A DNA stretch of 38,333 nt from a bacterium BMS3Abin03 (lineage in GTDB: Bacteria > Bacteroidota > Ignavibacteria > Ignavibacteriales > Ignavibacteriaceae), in contig JAJDNK010000105.1 of NCBI GenBank assembly GCA_022340715.1, forward strand, positions 1 to 38,333, in the 5' to 3' direction. Under the pieces are notes generated by a model that saw only the letters and a list, made by a program, of their open reading frames with translations, ran no database searches and was not told the DNA's origin. The position numbers and the translations under genes are program-made. Positions 16,096 to 25,445 of this stretch are shown piece after piece; the stretch's first letter is position 1, and each line of letters opens with the position of its first letter.

Positions 16096-16743
16096 ATGAA
16101 AAGTCAATTTATATTTATCATTTTTGTAATTCTTAGTCTGTTTATTATTACGGATATTCAGGCTCAGAATGGAAATACAGAGCAAAATATGAAAGGTAAT
16201 ATGAAAAATTCTGAAACAGCTACTTTTGCTTCAGGCTGCTTCTGGTGTAGCGAAGCAATATTTGAACGTGTTAAAGGTGTTGAATCTGTTGTGTCGGGTT
16301 ATGCAGGTGGTAAAACTCCGAATCCTACTTATGAAGAGGTTTGTTCTGGTACAACCGGCTACGCTGAATCTGTTCAGATAAAATACGACCCTTCCGTAGT
16401 GAGTTTTGTTGATCTCCTGAAAATATTCTGGAAAACACATGATCCTACAACATTAAACAGACAGGGTAACGATATCGGCACACAGTATCGGTCTGCTATT
16501 TTTTATCATAACGACGGACAAAAAAAATTAGCCGAAGAATACAAAAAGAAATTAGATGAATCCGGTATATGGGGAAAACCCATAGTTACCGAGATTGCTC
16601 CTTTCACAAATTTTTACAAGGCTGAAGATTATCATCAGAATTATTATGAGAATAATCCTCAACAGGGTTACTGTGCTTATGTAATAACTCCAAAAGTTGA
16701 AAAATTTGAGAAGGTGTTTAAGGATATGTTAAAGAAACAGTGA
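16096..16743 (+). CDS. msrA: Exported peptide methionine sulfoxide reductase A
   Basis: I choose ATG at 16096 (215 residues), which has GAGGT about 7 bases upstream and yields a clean signal peptide (about residues 1-24, ending IQAQ). Upstream ATGs at 16045 and 16084 are in frame. The catalytic motif is GCFWC with Cys48, and the MsrA signatures GYAGG, PTYEEVCSGTTGYAE, GTQYRS and EDYHQNYY all follow. It reduces methionine-S-sulfoxide in proteins; the signal peptide implies the periplasm, where it repairs oxidised envelope proteins. No MsrB domain is fused. A strong bidirectional terminator follows. Confidence 0.94.
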   Translation: MKSQFIFIIFVILSLFIITDIQAQNGNTEQNMKGNMKNSETATFASGCFWCSEAIFERVKGVESVVSGYAGGKTPNPTYEEVCSGTTGYAESVQIKYDPSVVSFVDLLKIFWKTHDPTTLNRQGNDIGTQYRSAIFYHNDGQKKLAEEYKKKLDESGIWGKPIVTEIAPFTNFYKAEDYHQNYYENNPQQGYCAYVITPKVEKFEKVFKDMLKKQ

Positions 16744-16776
16744 AAATTTTGTTGATTAATGGAAAGCAAATTTTAT

Positions 16777-16828
16777 AAGGATTAATTTCCCAAAACATAT
16801 GATCGGGGAATTAATCCTTTTTTCTTTT
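16777..16828 (+). terminator. Bidirectional intrinsic terminator between msrA and the cupin gene
   Basis: AAGGATTAATTTCCC (16777-16791) pairs with GGGGAATTAATCCTT (16805-16819) over 15 positions with one G-U. On the plus strand it is followed by TTTTTCTTTT. It separates convergent genes, and its T-tract runs into the cupin stop codon. Confidence 0.9.
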
Positions 16829-17141
16829 AATAATAAACTGCGAGCCAAATTGTTTCGCTCTCAGGATCAGTCCATTCAACCCGGTGTTTCTTATTTGCCG
16901 AAATATTAATGTAATCACCAGGAAGCAATTCAATCACTTCATCATTTTCAAAAAGCAGTTTTGCTTGTCCTCTTAATAAAAGCACCCATTCATTTTCGTC
17001 CTGATCATACCAGAAACCTTTGGGAGATGAATGACCTCTTGAAACAATTCGTTCAACTTTAACATTTTTATCCTCAATCAGTGTTTCAAAAATTTCTTTT
17101 GGTATTCTATTCGGGATGTTATCAAATACATTTTGTTTCAT
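16827..17141 (-). CDS. Small cupin-domain protein
   Basis: 104 residues from ATG at 17141, chosen because AAGGAA lies about 8 bases upstream; an in-frame ATG nine codons earlier has weaker support. A single cupin barrel is recognisable: the first motif around VSRGHSSPKGFWYDQDENEWVLLLRG and the second around LLPGDYINISANKKHRVEWT. The conserved His, Glu and second-motif His are present, so a metal site is likely. Short cupins of this type are annotated only as cupin-domain proteins, so the substrate is unknown. Confidence 0.85.
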   Translation of the reverse strand: MKQNVFDNIPNRIPKEIFETLIEDKNVKVERIVSRGHSSPKGFWYDQDENEWVLLLRGQAKLLFENDEVIELLPGDYINISANKKHRVEWTDPESETIWLAVYY

Positions 17142-17392
17142 GACCGATTCCTTTGTATGAAATTCCAAGGTAACAAATATCTTTGAAAGAATTTACATTT
17201 TCCAATATCAAGATGGGGAAGATTAGCTATCGTAAATCACAAATTTTATTGCAGATAGAAATGTGAGTGAGTGTACTAAAAACTACTCTTTTAAGGAGTT
17301 AGAGAACTATACTACACTTATGAAACAATAGGCACCAGTTTGTTTCTCAGCAGAGTCAATAAAAATAAATTCGAATAAGAAAATTTTCCTGT

Positions 17393-17767
17393 TTAATTCA
17401 TTTCGTCGTACAGAACATTATCCAGGCTAAATGATGGATTTTTACCAATAGTTTTAACACTTTTGGTTGTAAAATTAGTCTGCTGTCCGGGACCCAATTC
17501 GAATATCATTGCACTTGTGCTTTTACCACTTATACTGTATTTAATAAATACATTCTTAAGCGGTTTTCTTGTAGTGTTTCGTATTGTTCCATTAACAGTT
17601 GCAATATACATTGGACCTGAAACCTGTGGAGCATTTATATCAAAATTACCACGTTGAGACACCTGAATGTTACCTGTAATTTTTACAGTTTCAGATTTAT
17701 CGAAGAAATATTGAAATGCAAAGTATCCCGCAACTCCTATGAGAATTACAATAATTAAAGTTTTCAT
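17393..17767 (-). CDS. Small membrane-anchored protein with an FxLYD-like extracytoplasmic domain
   Basis: 124 residues from ATG at 17767; the longer frame to 17812 adds only a second hydrophobic stretch. An N-terminal hydrophobic anchor (about residues 2-19) is followed by a beta-rich domain with strands alternating as in FxLYD-like domains, for example YIATVNGTIRNTTRKPLKNVFIKY and FELGPGQQTNFTTK. Such domains are common in small surface proteins of unknown role. The assignment is by pattern only. It lies downstream of the large CM-PDT-DAHPS fusion on the same strand. Confidence 0.6.
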   Translation of the reverse strand: MKTLIIVILIGVAGYFAFQYFFDKSETVKITGNIQVSQRGNFDINAPQVSGPMYIATVNGTIRNTTRKPLKNVFIKYSISGKSTSAMIFELGPGQQTNFTTKSVKTIGKNPSFSLDNVLYDEMN

Positions 17768-17821
17768 ATAAAAACATAAAATTGTTATGATAAATATTTC
17801 TCTATAACTCAAAAACTATTC

Positions 17822-17871
17822 CCGGTAAAATTGTATGAAACAATTTTAAACTGAGAAAAATATTTTACCGG
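17822..17871. repeat. Nested inverted repeats, possible terminator of the aromatic fusion gene
   Basis: CCGGTAAAAT at 17822-17831 is the exact inverse of 17862-17871, and an inner TAAAATTG/CAATTTTA pair (17826-17833, 17841-17848) overlaps its left arm. On the minus strand, downstream of the fusion gene, the structure is followed by a short TTTTT run after six bases. It may be a weak terminator. Confidence 0.4.
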
Positions 17872-18054
17872 CAAATTTTGCGTGATTATAATAAAGTAAT
17901 TATAAAAAGAAGTGTCTCAGATTGAATCCCGGAGACGAATTTGGAATTTATCTGTGGTGTTGATACAAAAGATCAGCCCAAACAATTATAAAAAATGTTA
18001 CCTTAATTTTAAGATACCAACAACGGTTCAAAAAAATGAATTAAGATTAATAAG

Positions 18055-20082
18055 CTACAACTTCTCAAGCTCCATCATCATACTTTTAAACTGTGGAAAT
18101 GAAAGAGACTGTTGTCCATCGCTAAGTGCTTCATCTGGCACAGGATGAATCTCTACCATAATACCGTGGGCTCCCACAGCTTTGGCTGCTTTAGCAAGCG
18201 GAGTAACTTTATCTCTCTGACCGACAGCATGCGAGGGATCTACAATAATAGGAAGATGAGTCATTTCTTTTAAAAACGGTATAGCACTAAGATCAAGTGT
18301 ATTGCGTGTAGCAGTTTCAAATGTTCTTATTCCTCTTTCACATAAGATAACCTGCCTGTTTCCGCGTGCAAGAATATACTCGGCAGCATTTAACAATTCA
18401 TCAAGAGATGACATCATTCCACGCTTGAGAAGAACCGGACGAAGTGATTTTCCAACTTCGGAAAGAAGCGAAAAGTTCTGCATGTTTCTTGCACCAATCT
18501 GAAGAATATCGGAGTGCTCCGCAACACGGCTTACCTGTTCAATTGTCATTACTTCCGTAATAATTGGAAGCTCGTAGGCATTACCTGCATCCTTCAAAAA
18601 CTGTAATCCTTCATAACCTAATCCCTGGAAACTGTACGGCGAAGTTCTGGGTTTGAAGCATCCGCCTCTCAGTATTTGCGCATAATCTTCTTTGGCTTCT
18701 CTTGCACAGTTTAAAATCTGCTCCTTGGATTCAACAGAACATGGTCCGGCAATCACTACAAAATTATCCCCGCCAATTAAAACGTCTTTAACTTTAACAA
18801 TAGTATCATCTTTCTTGTATTCTCTGCCGGCGAGCTTGTAGCTTGTCTTTGTTTTTGATTTTTTCTCTTTTGGTTTTTCAGTTTGAACCGGAATTTTTTC
18901 CTGAACTGATTCATCCTCGTACGCAGTAACTTTAACATTGGTTCGATCAATTTCTTTACTTGGATAACATCCTAATACTCTCATAAATCTTACATATTGA
19001 CCGAGTCTATCTAACAATTCCTGAACTTTTTCATCATTGGTATTGCCAATAAAATCTAAGTAAAACATTTCTTCCCAAGGATTACCGATTATCGGTCTTG
19101 ACTGAAGCTTGGTCATGTTAATTCCCAAGTTTTTAAATATCGACAAAGCCTCAACGAGAGAACCTGGTTGTTGTGATGTAGCCATAATAATTGATGTTTT
19201 TGCAGGAATTCTTGTATCCACAGTGATTGGCTCTTTTGCACAAACCAGGAACCTTGTAAAGTTACCGGGCTGATTGGCAATGTTTTCCCTTAATATTACT
19301 ACGTCAAATAATTTTGCAGCTTCTTCACTGGCAATTGCTGCATAATGAGGGTTCTTCTCATCCCTAATTTTCTGAACTGAAAGTGCGGTATCAAGAAAAT
19401 ATTCCACTGAAGCATTTTTAATTCCGGATAAAAATTTCTTACATTGTCTTGCCGCCTGAACATGCGTAAAGATTTTCTCCAGCTTATTTAATGGTGTTTC
19501 TTCAACAGCAACAAGACAGTGTTTAACCGGAAAGATTTCTTCTCCAACAATAGATAATTGTGAACCTATGATCGCATCATAAACATCATTGATGCTTCCG
19601 GATGTTGTATTCTCTACAGGAAGAACTGCGTAATCAGCTTCTTCATTTTCTACAGCAGCAACTGCATCCTCAAAACTATCTTTGTATTTGTAAAATAATT
19701 CTCCTTCGGTATCAGCAAAAAATATTTTAGAAGCGAGATAGCTGTAAGAACCCTTTATTCCCTGAATAGCAATAACTTTTCCTGATTGAGAAGCATCTGC
19801 GTTAGCCTGGTTTTGTACAAATTTATTCTGGATGTTTATAGAATCGTCAATTATTTCATGAAATACTTTTGTTACAAAATATGAATCCAGGCCTGCCTTT
19901 CTTCCGGCTTCAACAAGTTTTGTAAGTAATTCTCTTTCGCGCGACTTATCCCTAATAGAACTGTTTTTCTCATTCTTTAAGCTGATAATTTCTCTGCTTA
20001 GTTTTCTTCTTTCAGCAAGCAGTTTAATTATTTGTGAATCGATTGTGTTTACTTGTTCCCGTTCTTCTTCCATTTTTGCCAT
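18055..20082 (-). CDS. pheA: Fusion enzyme: chorismate mutase - prephenate dehydratase - ACT - DAHP synthase
   Basis: 675 residues in one uninterrupted frame. Residues 1-90 are an AroQ-type chorismate mutase helix bundle. Residues about 100-282 are prephenate dehydratase, with GIKGSYSYLA, LPVENTTSGSI and the catalytic NFTRF (Thr276). Residues about 295-375 are an ACT domain close to the PheA type (PGSLVEAL, LQSRP, NPWEEMFYLDF). A Lys/Glu-rich linker follows (about 383-430), then a type I-beta DAHP synthase (about 430-675), with IAGPCSVES, GARNMQNF, LLKRGMMSS and DPSHAVGQRD. It would catalyse the first shikimate step plus two Phe-branch steps, and the ACT domain likely binds phenylalanine. In the ACT ESRP motif Glu is replaced by Gln. 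Start at 20082 lacks a Shine-Dalgarno site, and Met4 is an alternative start. Confidence 0.95.
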   Translation of the reverse strand: MAKMEEEREQVNTIDSQIIKLLAERRKLSREIISLKNEKNSSIRDKSRERELLTKLVEAGRKAGLDSYFVTKVFHEIIDDSINIQNKFVQNQANADASQSGKVIAIQGIKGSYSYLASKIFFADTEGELFYKYKDSFEDAVAAVENEEADYAVLPVENTTSGSINDVYDAIIGSQLSIVGEEIFPVKHCLVAVEETPLNKLEKIFTHVQAARQCKKFLSGIKNASVEYFLDTALSVQKIRDEKNPHYAAIASEEAAKLFDVVILRENIANQPGNFTRFLVCAKEPITVDTRIPAKTSIIMATSQQPGSLVEALSIFKNLGINMTKLQSRPIIGNPWEEMFYLDFIGNTNDEKVQELLDRLGQYVRFMRVLGCYPSKEIDRTNVKVTAYEDESVQEKIPVQTEKPKEKKSKTKTSYKLAGREYKKDDTIVKVKDVLIGGDNFVVIAGPCSVESKEQILNCAREAKEDYAQILRGGCFKPRTSPYSFQGLGYEGLQFLKDAGNAYELPIITEVMTIEQVSRVAEHSDILQIGARNMQNFSLLSEVGKSLRPVLLKRGMMSSLDELLNAAEYILARGNRQVILCERGIRTFETATRNTLDLSAIPFLKEMTHLPIIVDPSHAVGQRDKVTPLAKAAKAVGAHGIMVEIHPVPDEALSDGQQSLSFPQFKSMMMELEKL

Positions 20083-20154
20083 TTAACTACACTTTAGTTT
20101 TTTTAAATTTGAAATATGCAAGACTTTTCCGCCCCAAGCAAGACCTTTTGAGAT

Positions 20155-20174
20155 TATTCACAAAGACGTGAATA
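20155..20174. repeat. Short perfect inverted repeat between GH127 and fusion genes
   Basis: TATTCAC/GTGAATA with a six-base loop. It may stall or end transcription from the GH127 gene, but no T-run follows on the minus strand. Confidence 0.4.
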
Positions 20175-20190
20175 TCCAGACTGAAGAGGA

Positions 20191-22572
20191 TTATTGCCTC
20201 CTAATAGTTCGACAACCAAATATCCTGCCGGCCGTTTTCCCATAATTTGCTTCAATCTTGATTGTTATTCTTTTCTTATCTCTTATAAGTTCGGCAGGTA
20301 TAAGATATTCTTTATCATAAAACTTACCCGGTTCGCCGCCATCCCATTTAACCGTTGCTATTTTTGAATCGTTTGCCAGTATGTCAAACTCACGATCCTT
20401 ATCGTCGCCAATATAAGTAAGCAAAAGTATATTCTCTGTGTTTTGCTCTACCTCCATATCGAAAGAGAAGAAGTTATCCCTCCTTGCTTCTCTTCCTTTT
20501 CTTCCAAGAGCCTCATCAATATAAGATCGTTTGCTTGCTCGAAGATTATGATCTAGTTCTGCCTGCTCTTCTCCAATGCGAAAATAATCGATTGTTCTTG
20601 TCTCGATCTCTTTCATACGTTCTTTTTCTGCATCATGTTCCTTCTCCAGATTTCTCCATTGTTCATTCGTTAAATAATCCCAATAAACACTGTAATACTG
20701 TTTATAAGTTTTATAAAATGGTATAAGCCGAACCTTGTTCATAGGCTTCACGATACCTGTTAATTTAAAGTTAAGAGGATGATCATCAACCGGCTTTAGC
20801 CAATTGTTTATATTTCTATCTTCTGTTAGAAGTACCGGGATACCGTAATGTGGATCGGGCATTTGTGTACCAAGTTGTCCTGCCAAAACAATCGGTCCGA
20901 ATAAAAATGCAATCCTGTCTTTATTATCGGGCATACTTTCCGTATAAAGACTCATCGGAAATATAACATCTACCTTGTCATTGTTTTCCCATTTTCTGTT
21001 GATAAGCAGGTAACCATTTTCATCTTCTATTGCTGAAAACTCTTTATCGTTCACCTTGATACTAATCCTCTCTTTAGCCCAACCGGGATAACGAATTTTC
21101 ATAGTGAACGTAACAGGTGATTCTGTGTTGATAGTAATACCTGTATGATCACTTTCCGGGAAATCGGTTTTCTGCTTTACTATCACTTCTTTTTCTCTCC
21201 AGTTAAGCTCAGAAGGAATAAATAGATTAATAAATAAGCTGCTATCTTCGCCTTCGTAATAAATGCTTTCTGCGTATTTCGAGTGATTCTCCATTCCGCT
21301 TCCAACACAGCAGGTAAACGTTTTAAACGAATCGCTGAAAACTTTTTGTGTGCCCATTCTTAAAGGTACAAAATAGCACATCATTCCGGTCTCCGGATTT
21401 TGAGATGCCAGTATATGATTGTACAGTGCCCGTTCATAATAATCTGCATATTCACTCTTTGGTTCAAGACAGAACAAATGTCTTGTAAGCTTAAGCATAT
21501 TGTATGTATTACATGTTTCGCAGGTGTTGTCGCTCAAGCGATTGCTAAGCTTTCCCGGTTCACCGCAATATTCATAATTACTATTACCTCCTATAACATA
21601 ACTGTGCCTATGAACCATCGTTTGCCAGAAAAATGAAGCAATGATCTTATCCTTTCCCCTTCCTGTCAGTTCATACTGTCTTGCACTTCCGATTACTTTA
21701 GGAATATTCGTGTTTGAATGCTTCCCCGGCAACGGGTCTATTCTTTTGGATAAAGGATCCATCACGAAGTTATCGAAGAATTTGTAAGACAGATCAAGAT
21801 ATTTTTTATCTCCTGTAAAAGAATAAATATTTGCTAGCACTTCATTCATTCCACCAAATTCACATTTTAACATCTGTTGAAGCTGTTCCCCAGTTAGATT
21901 TTTTAAAATGTTATAAACCCAATCTGCGATGCCTTTAACAACATTCAATGCTTGTTCATTGTCGCAATACAAATATGCATCTGAGAGTCCTGCCATAACT
22001 TTATGAACGGTGTACCATGGACTCCAGCCACCGTTCAGATCAAATCCTGAAGATTTAATTTCTCCACTTGCAACTTTTCCAAAAATAGAGTCTTCCCCCG
22101 GTATAGCGCCAACGTATCCCGTGCCCCTCTTTTCCTGGCATTTAGCCAATTCACTCACAACGTAATCAACGCGTTTTTTAAATTCTTTATTACCAGTTGA
22201 TGCAAACATCATAGAACAGGCAGACAAATAATGTCCGAGAGTATGACCCGACAGGCCTTCACTTTCCCATCCACCATATATTTCTGCTTTAACCGGAAGA
22301 CCTGCATTTTGATGAAAACGATGAAGCAATCGGTTTGGATCTAACAGTAAAAGATAAGCAGCATCTTTCTTCATTGCACTTTTAAATGGACTGCCATCGA
22401 GTAACTGAACATCTTTAAGATTAAATGCGTAAGCTTTCATTTCAACTTCAGGATTTACGATAACCTTTTTGTTGTTCTTCTCCGGTATATACGATTGAGC
22501 AACTGATTTTATCGCTATAAAACTCAGAAGTGTAAATGATAGAAAAAATATTTTAGCGATATTATATTTCAT
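20191..22572 (-). CDS. Exported GH127-family (DUF1680) glycoside hydrolase
   Basis: 793 residues with a signal peptide (about 1-25, ending SVAQ). The alpha/alpha-barrel core is recognisable by GGWESEGLSGHTLGHYLSA near residue 100, GGMNEVLANIY, and the catalytic cluster: Glu352 and Cys354 in CETCNTYNM, Cys421 and Cys422 in TCCVGSGMENH. In characterised beta-L-arabinofuranosidases of GH127 a zinc-bound Cys of the CC pair is the nucleophile and the E-x-C residues complete the site; the same residues are present here. It probably releases L-arabinofuranose or related sugars in the periplasm or outside. The C-terminal beta domain is intact. It is in line with S9 and M1 peptidase genes on the same strand. 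Confidence 0.9.
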   Translation of the reverse strand: MKYNIAKIFFLSFTLLSFIAIKSVAQSYIPEKNNKKVIVNPEVEMKAYAFNLKDVQLLDGSPFKSAMKKDAAYLLLLDPNRLLHRFHQNAGLPVKAEIYGGWESEGLSGHTLGHYLSACSMMFASTGNKEFKKRVDYVVSELAKCQEKRGTGYVGAIPGEDSIFGKVASGEIKSSGFDLNGGWSPWYTVHKVMAGLSDAYLYCDNEQALNVVKGIADWVYNILKNLTGEQLQQMLKCEFGGMNEVLANIYSFTGDKKYLDLSYKFFDNFVMDPLSKRIDPLPGKHSNTNIPKVIGSARQYELTGRGKDKIIASFFWQTMVHRHSYVIGGNSNYEYCGEPGKLSNRLSDNTCETCNTYNMLKLTRHLFCLEPKSEYADYYERALYNHILASQNPETGMMCYFVPLRMGTQKVFSDSFKTFTCCVGSGMENHSKYAESIYYEGEDSSLFINLFIPSELNWREKEVIVKQKTDFPESDHTGITINTESPVTFTMKIRYPGWAKERISIKVNDKEFSAIEDENGYLLINRKWENNDKVDVIFPMSLYTESMPDNKDRIAFLFGPIVLAGQLGTQMPDPHYGIPVLLTEDRNINNWLKPVDDHPLNFKLTGIVKPMNKVRLIPFYKTYKQYYSVYWDYLTNEQWRNLEKEHDAEKERMKEIETRTIDYFRIGEEQAELDHNLRASKRSYIDEALGRKGREARRDNFFSFDMEVEQNTENILLLTYIGDDKDREFDILANDSKIATVKWDGGEPGKFYDKEYLIPAELIRDKKRITIKIEANYGKTAGRIFGCRTIRRQ

Positions 22573-22622
22573 TTTGTACTTGTTTCATACAATTACATTT
22601 AATGTATTGCAAATGAGTTTCT

Positions 22623-23708
22623 TTATCGGTAAATAACTTTCCGAATCTCATCAACACTTTTAAACGGTTTGGGTGGATTCAAATATTTTCCTATAAACTT
22701 ATAAACTTTCAATCTGATCTCGAGTGCTTTTTTAGTATCGAGCCTGTTGAACGAATGTCCGCCGGGCAAATCCTTAAATATTTCATACTCAAAATCTTTT
22801 CCGGATGCTTTAAGTGCGTTGATTAAAGCTTCAACCTCAAGTACGTTTACATCTTCATCGTTTGTGTTTGTATGTATTAATAAAGGTGTCTGAAGTTTAT
22901 CCGCATTCCATACTGGTGATCTTCTTCTGTATTCTTTCACATCTTCATCGGCTGATTTCCCTATGTGATAATCGGCTTCATACAAATCCCTGTAATCCTG
23001 ATCTTTATAACCCATTCTTGCAATAAGATCACTTACTGGAACGCCTGCATAACCAACTTTATAATAATCGGAATGATTGAAGAGATTCATCAAAGTAATT
23101 AAACCACCATGACTCCAACCGATAATTCCAACACGGTCCGCGTCAACAAAATCATAATTATCCAGCATATATAGCCTGCTTGCATCAACGTCTTCAACTT
23201 CAAGCCCTCCGTAATCGATTTTTTCATAATGTTCTTTGCCATAACCTGTGCTTCCACGATACTCTGCTGCAACAACAATGTATTGCTGATGCATAAGCTC
23301 CTTAATTATATGAGTGTAGTATGTTGAAAAATTACTGTGAACTCCACCATGCGGAAAAACAATTAAAGGATATTTTTTATCGAAGTCTATATCCTTTGGA
23401 ATAAAAATATACGACCAGAATTTAACAGGATTACCGGCACCCTGCCCTGTTGGATTTTTTTCTTTCCACTTCGGCGGTCCCGTCATAAAAATTTTATCGA
23501 TGAAGGCAACATCACCAACTCTCTGAAACCAGAGAATATCATCAATTTCTTTTTCAAGCACATCGAGACGGTGTTCAAGATTTTCATCGTATTTTTTTAA
23601 TGACTCAAGATCTTTTTTTATGCTGTCTCCATTATTCTGGGAATAAACTATCGGCACAAAAAAAGTCAAAATCAAAATAAGTGAGAGAAAAACATTGTAC
23701 ATTTTCAT
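22623..23708 (-). CDS. Exported S9-type serine peptidase / alpha-beta hydrolase
   Basis: 361 residues with a signal peptide (about 1-23). After a short predicted coiled coil (about residues 27-58) comes an alpha/beta hydrolase domain of the prolyl oligopeptidase group: the HGGVHSNFS oxyanion loop, AEYRGSTGYGKEHYE, the nucleophile motif GWSHGGL, the acid in HTNTNDEDV and the His in LPGGHSFNR. The beta-propeller of full S9 enzymes is absent, so only the catalytic domain is present. It should hydrolyse peptides or esters outside the cytoplasm. The gap to the upstream M1 gene is 93 bases, compatible with a loose operon. Confidence 0.88.
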   Translation of the reverse strand: MKMYNVFLSLILILTFFVPIVYSQNNGDSIKKDLESLKKYDENLEHRLDVLEKEIDDILWFQRVGDVAFIDKIFMTGPPKWKEKNPTGQGAGNPVKFWSYIFIPKDIDFDKKYPLIVFPHGGVHSNFSTYYTHIIKELMHQQYIVVAAEYRGSTGYGKEHYEKIDYGGLEVEDVDASRLYMLDNYDFVDADRVGIIGWSHGGLITLMNLFNHSDYYKVGYAGVPVSDLIARMGYKDQDYRDLYEADYHIGKSADEDVKEYRRRSPVWNADKLQTPLLIHTNTNDEDVNVLEVEALINALKASGKDFEYEIFKDLPGGHSFNRLDTKKALEIRLKVYKFIGKYLNPPKPFKSVDEIRKVIYR

Positions 23709-23801
23709 TTTATCACCTAAAAGATAAATAATTTGATTTCGGAGTAAACAAAAATATTAAATTGATCTGTACCTAGTTCTTATCTTAAGGAAATCTTTGA
23801 T

Positions 23802-25445
23802 TTAATTGAATTCAACCTCATCCATTGTTAATCTGTTCCCCGGATCAATAATCGGTTCAACAACTTCCGGTATATTGAGCGATCCTTTTCCATAAATCAT
23901 TTCTACTTTTTTAATTTCGTTTCCGATTTTTATTTCAACAGGCAAAGGAAATGGAATGTTATTTTCAATCTTCCATTCAAGGTTAAGTATGTTACCCTTC
24001 ATTTCTGCTTTAAGATGAGGAAGCAAAGCTTGTCTGAAATATACTGCCCAGAACCAGTCTAATTTTTTTCCTGAAACTTTTTCTGCTATATCAAGAAATT
24101 CATCGGTGGTTGCAAACCTGCATTGTCTGCCATCTTCAATCTTTTCAATTTCAGGATCAGGGTATGCCCATCTTCTTAAAACATTTTTAAAAACTATGTC
24201 TCCAAGATAATATCTTAAAGTATGAAGAACGTAAGCACCTTTTGCATACATATCGATTGTATATGCTTCTCCACCTGTCATTTCTTTTCGTGGGGCAACC
24301 GGTTGTTTGTTTTTCCAGAGTTTATTGTTTGATAAAAATACAGCATAGCTATCTTTACCTAATTTCTCTTCCATATAGAGAATCTGCATGTACCCACAGA
24401 CTGCTTCGTGAATCCAGAAATCACTCCAGTCTTTAGCTGTGACCATGTTTCCCCACCACTCATGCCCGAGTTCGTGATGATGCAGCCAATCAAATCCGAA
24501 TTGATCATCCCTGTAGTTATAACCATTTGCAATTATTGTTTGATGTTCCATTCCAAGGTAAGGAGTTTCTGCAACTCCGTATTTATCTATACGAAATGGA
24601 TACGGTCCCAAAAATTTTTCATAAAATTTCAGATGTTCTAAAAACTCGGGACAATGTTCCCTTGCTTTCTCCATACTTTCAGGCAGAACCCAGATTGTAA
24701 CAGGAATTATCTTGTCAGTTATACTTGTGTATTTGTATTGAATAGTATCATATGGGGCAATATTTATTGAGACACCATAATTGTTTATTGGTGTAGAAAC
24801 AAACCAGTTAAAAGTTTTTGTCCCATCTTTGTTATTAACTACGCTTTTTAATCTTCCGTTCGAGGCGCAGACCAGATTCGCAGGTACAGTCCAGTTTAAG
24901 GAAACCGAGTCAGGTTCATCGGAGGGATGATCTTTACATGGCCACCAGGTATCTGCGCCACCACCCTGGCAAGTTACCCCAATCCAGGGTTCGCCGCTTT
25001 TTGTTTTCGCCCATATAAATCCATCATCCCAGGGTGGATTTTGTGCAACTCGTGGTTTACCGCCGTAGTAGATCTTAACAGAAAATGTTTTCCCCTTACT
25101 AATTTCTTCAGGAAGATTAATTCTTATTTTACCTTTGTTATGTTCGAAGGACAATCTTTTAGAATCCCCTGAAGAATCCCAAACAATTTTTGTAATTCTG
25201 TATCTGTCATACAAATCAAGAACAAACTTTTTAATACTTGTTTCAGCTTTGGCAGTTACCTCAACCCACCCATCAATTGTCTGCTTTTCGGGGTCGATAT
25301 TCAGATTGATGTCGTAAAATTTAACATCATAGGCTGCCCATTCAGATGTTAGTGATCCTCCTGTATCCTGGGAACCAAACTGTGCCGATATTGGGAAAGG
25401 CTTAAAGATTAATACTGCAAAAACAAAAAAGTAAAACCTTTTCAT
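23802..25445 (-). CDS. Exported M1-family zinc aminopeptidase-like protein
   Basis: 547 residues with a signal peptide (about 1-21). The zinc motif HELGHEWWGN starts at His324, with His328 and the third ligand Glu347 in WIHEAVCGY: HExxH-x18-E as in M1 gluzincins. The substrate-binding loop reads LGMEHQT in place of the classic GAMEN, as in many bacterial relatives. The N-terminal beta domain of M1 enzymes precedes the catalytic part. A short C-terminal part follows and no long C-terminal helical domain is present. The likely role is trimming peptides in the periplasm. First gene of a minus-strand run with S9 hydrolase and GH127. Confidence 0.92.
   Translation of the reverse strand: MKRFYFFVFAVLIFKPFPISAQFGSQDTGGSLTSEWAAYDVKFYDINLNIDPEKQTIDGWVEVTAKAETSIKKFVLDLYDRYRITKIVWDSSGDSKRLSFEHNKGKIRINLPEEISKGKTFSVKIYYGGKPRVAQNPPWDDGFIWAKTKSGEPWIGVTCQGGGADTWWPCKDHPSDEPDSVSLNWTVPANLVCASNGRLKSVVNNKDGTKTFNWFVSTPINNYGVSINIAPYDTIQYKYTSITDKIIPVTIWVLPESMEKAREHCPEFLEHLKFYEKFLGPYPFRIDKYGVAETPYLGMEHQTIIANGYNYRDDQFGFDWLHHHELGHEWWGNMVTAKDWSDFWIHEAVCGYMQILYMEEKLGKDSYAVFLSNNKLWKNKQPVAPRKEMTGGEAYTIDMYAKGAYVLHTLRYYLGDIVFKNVLRRWAYPDPEIEKIEDGRQCRFATTDEFLDIAEKVSGKKLDWFWAVYFRQALLPHLKAEMKGNILNLEWKIENNIPFPLPVEIKIGNEIKKVEMIYGKGSLNIPEVVEPIIDPGNRLTMDEVEFN

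Noticed and set aside
20083..20190. Second attenuator leader upstream of the CM-PDT-ACT-DAHPS fusion
   Set aside because: The 108-base gap contains no ATG in the sense direction and no aromatic codon run; only a short hairpin without a T-tract.
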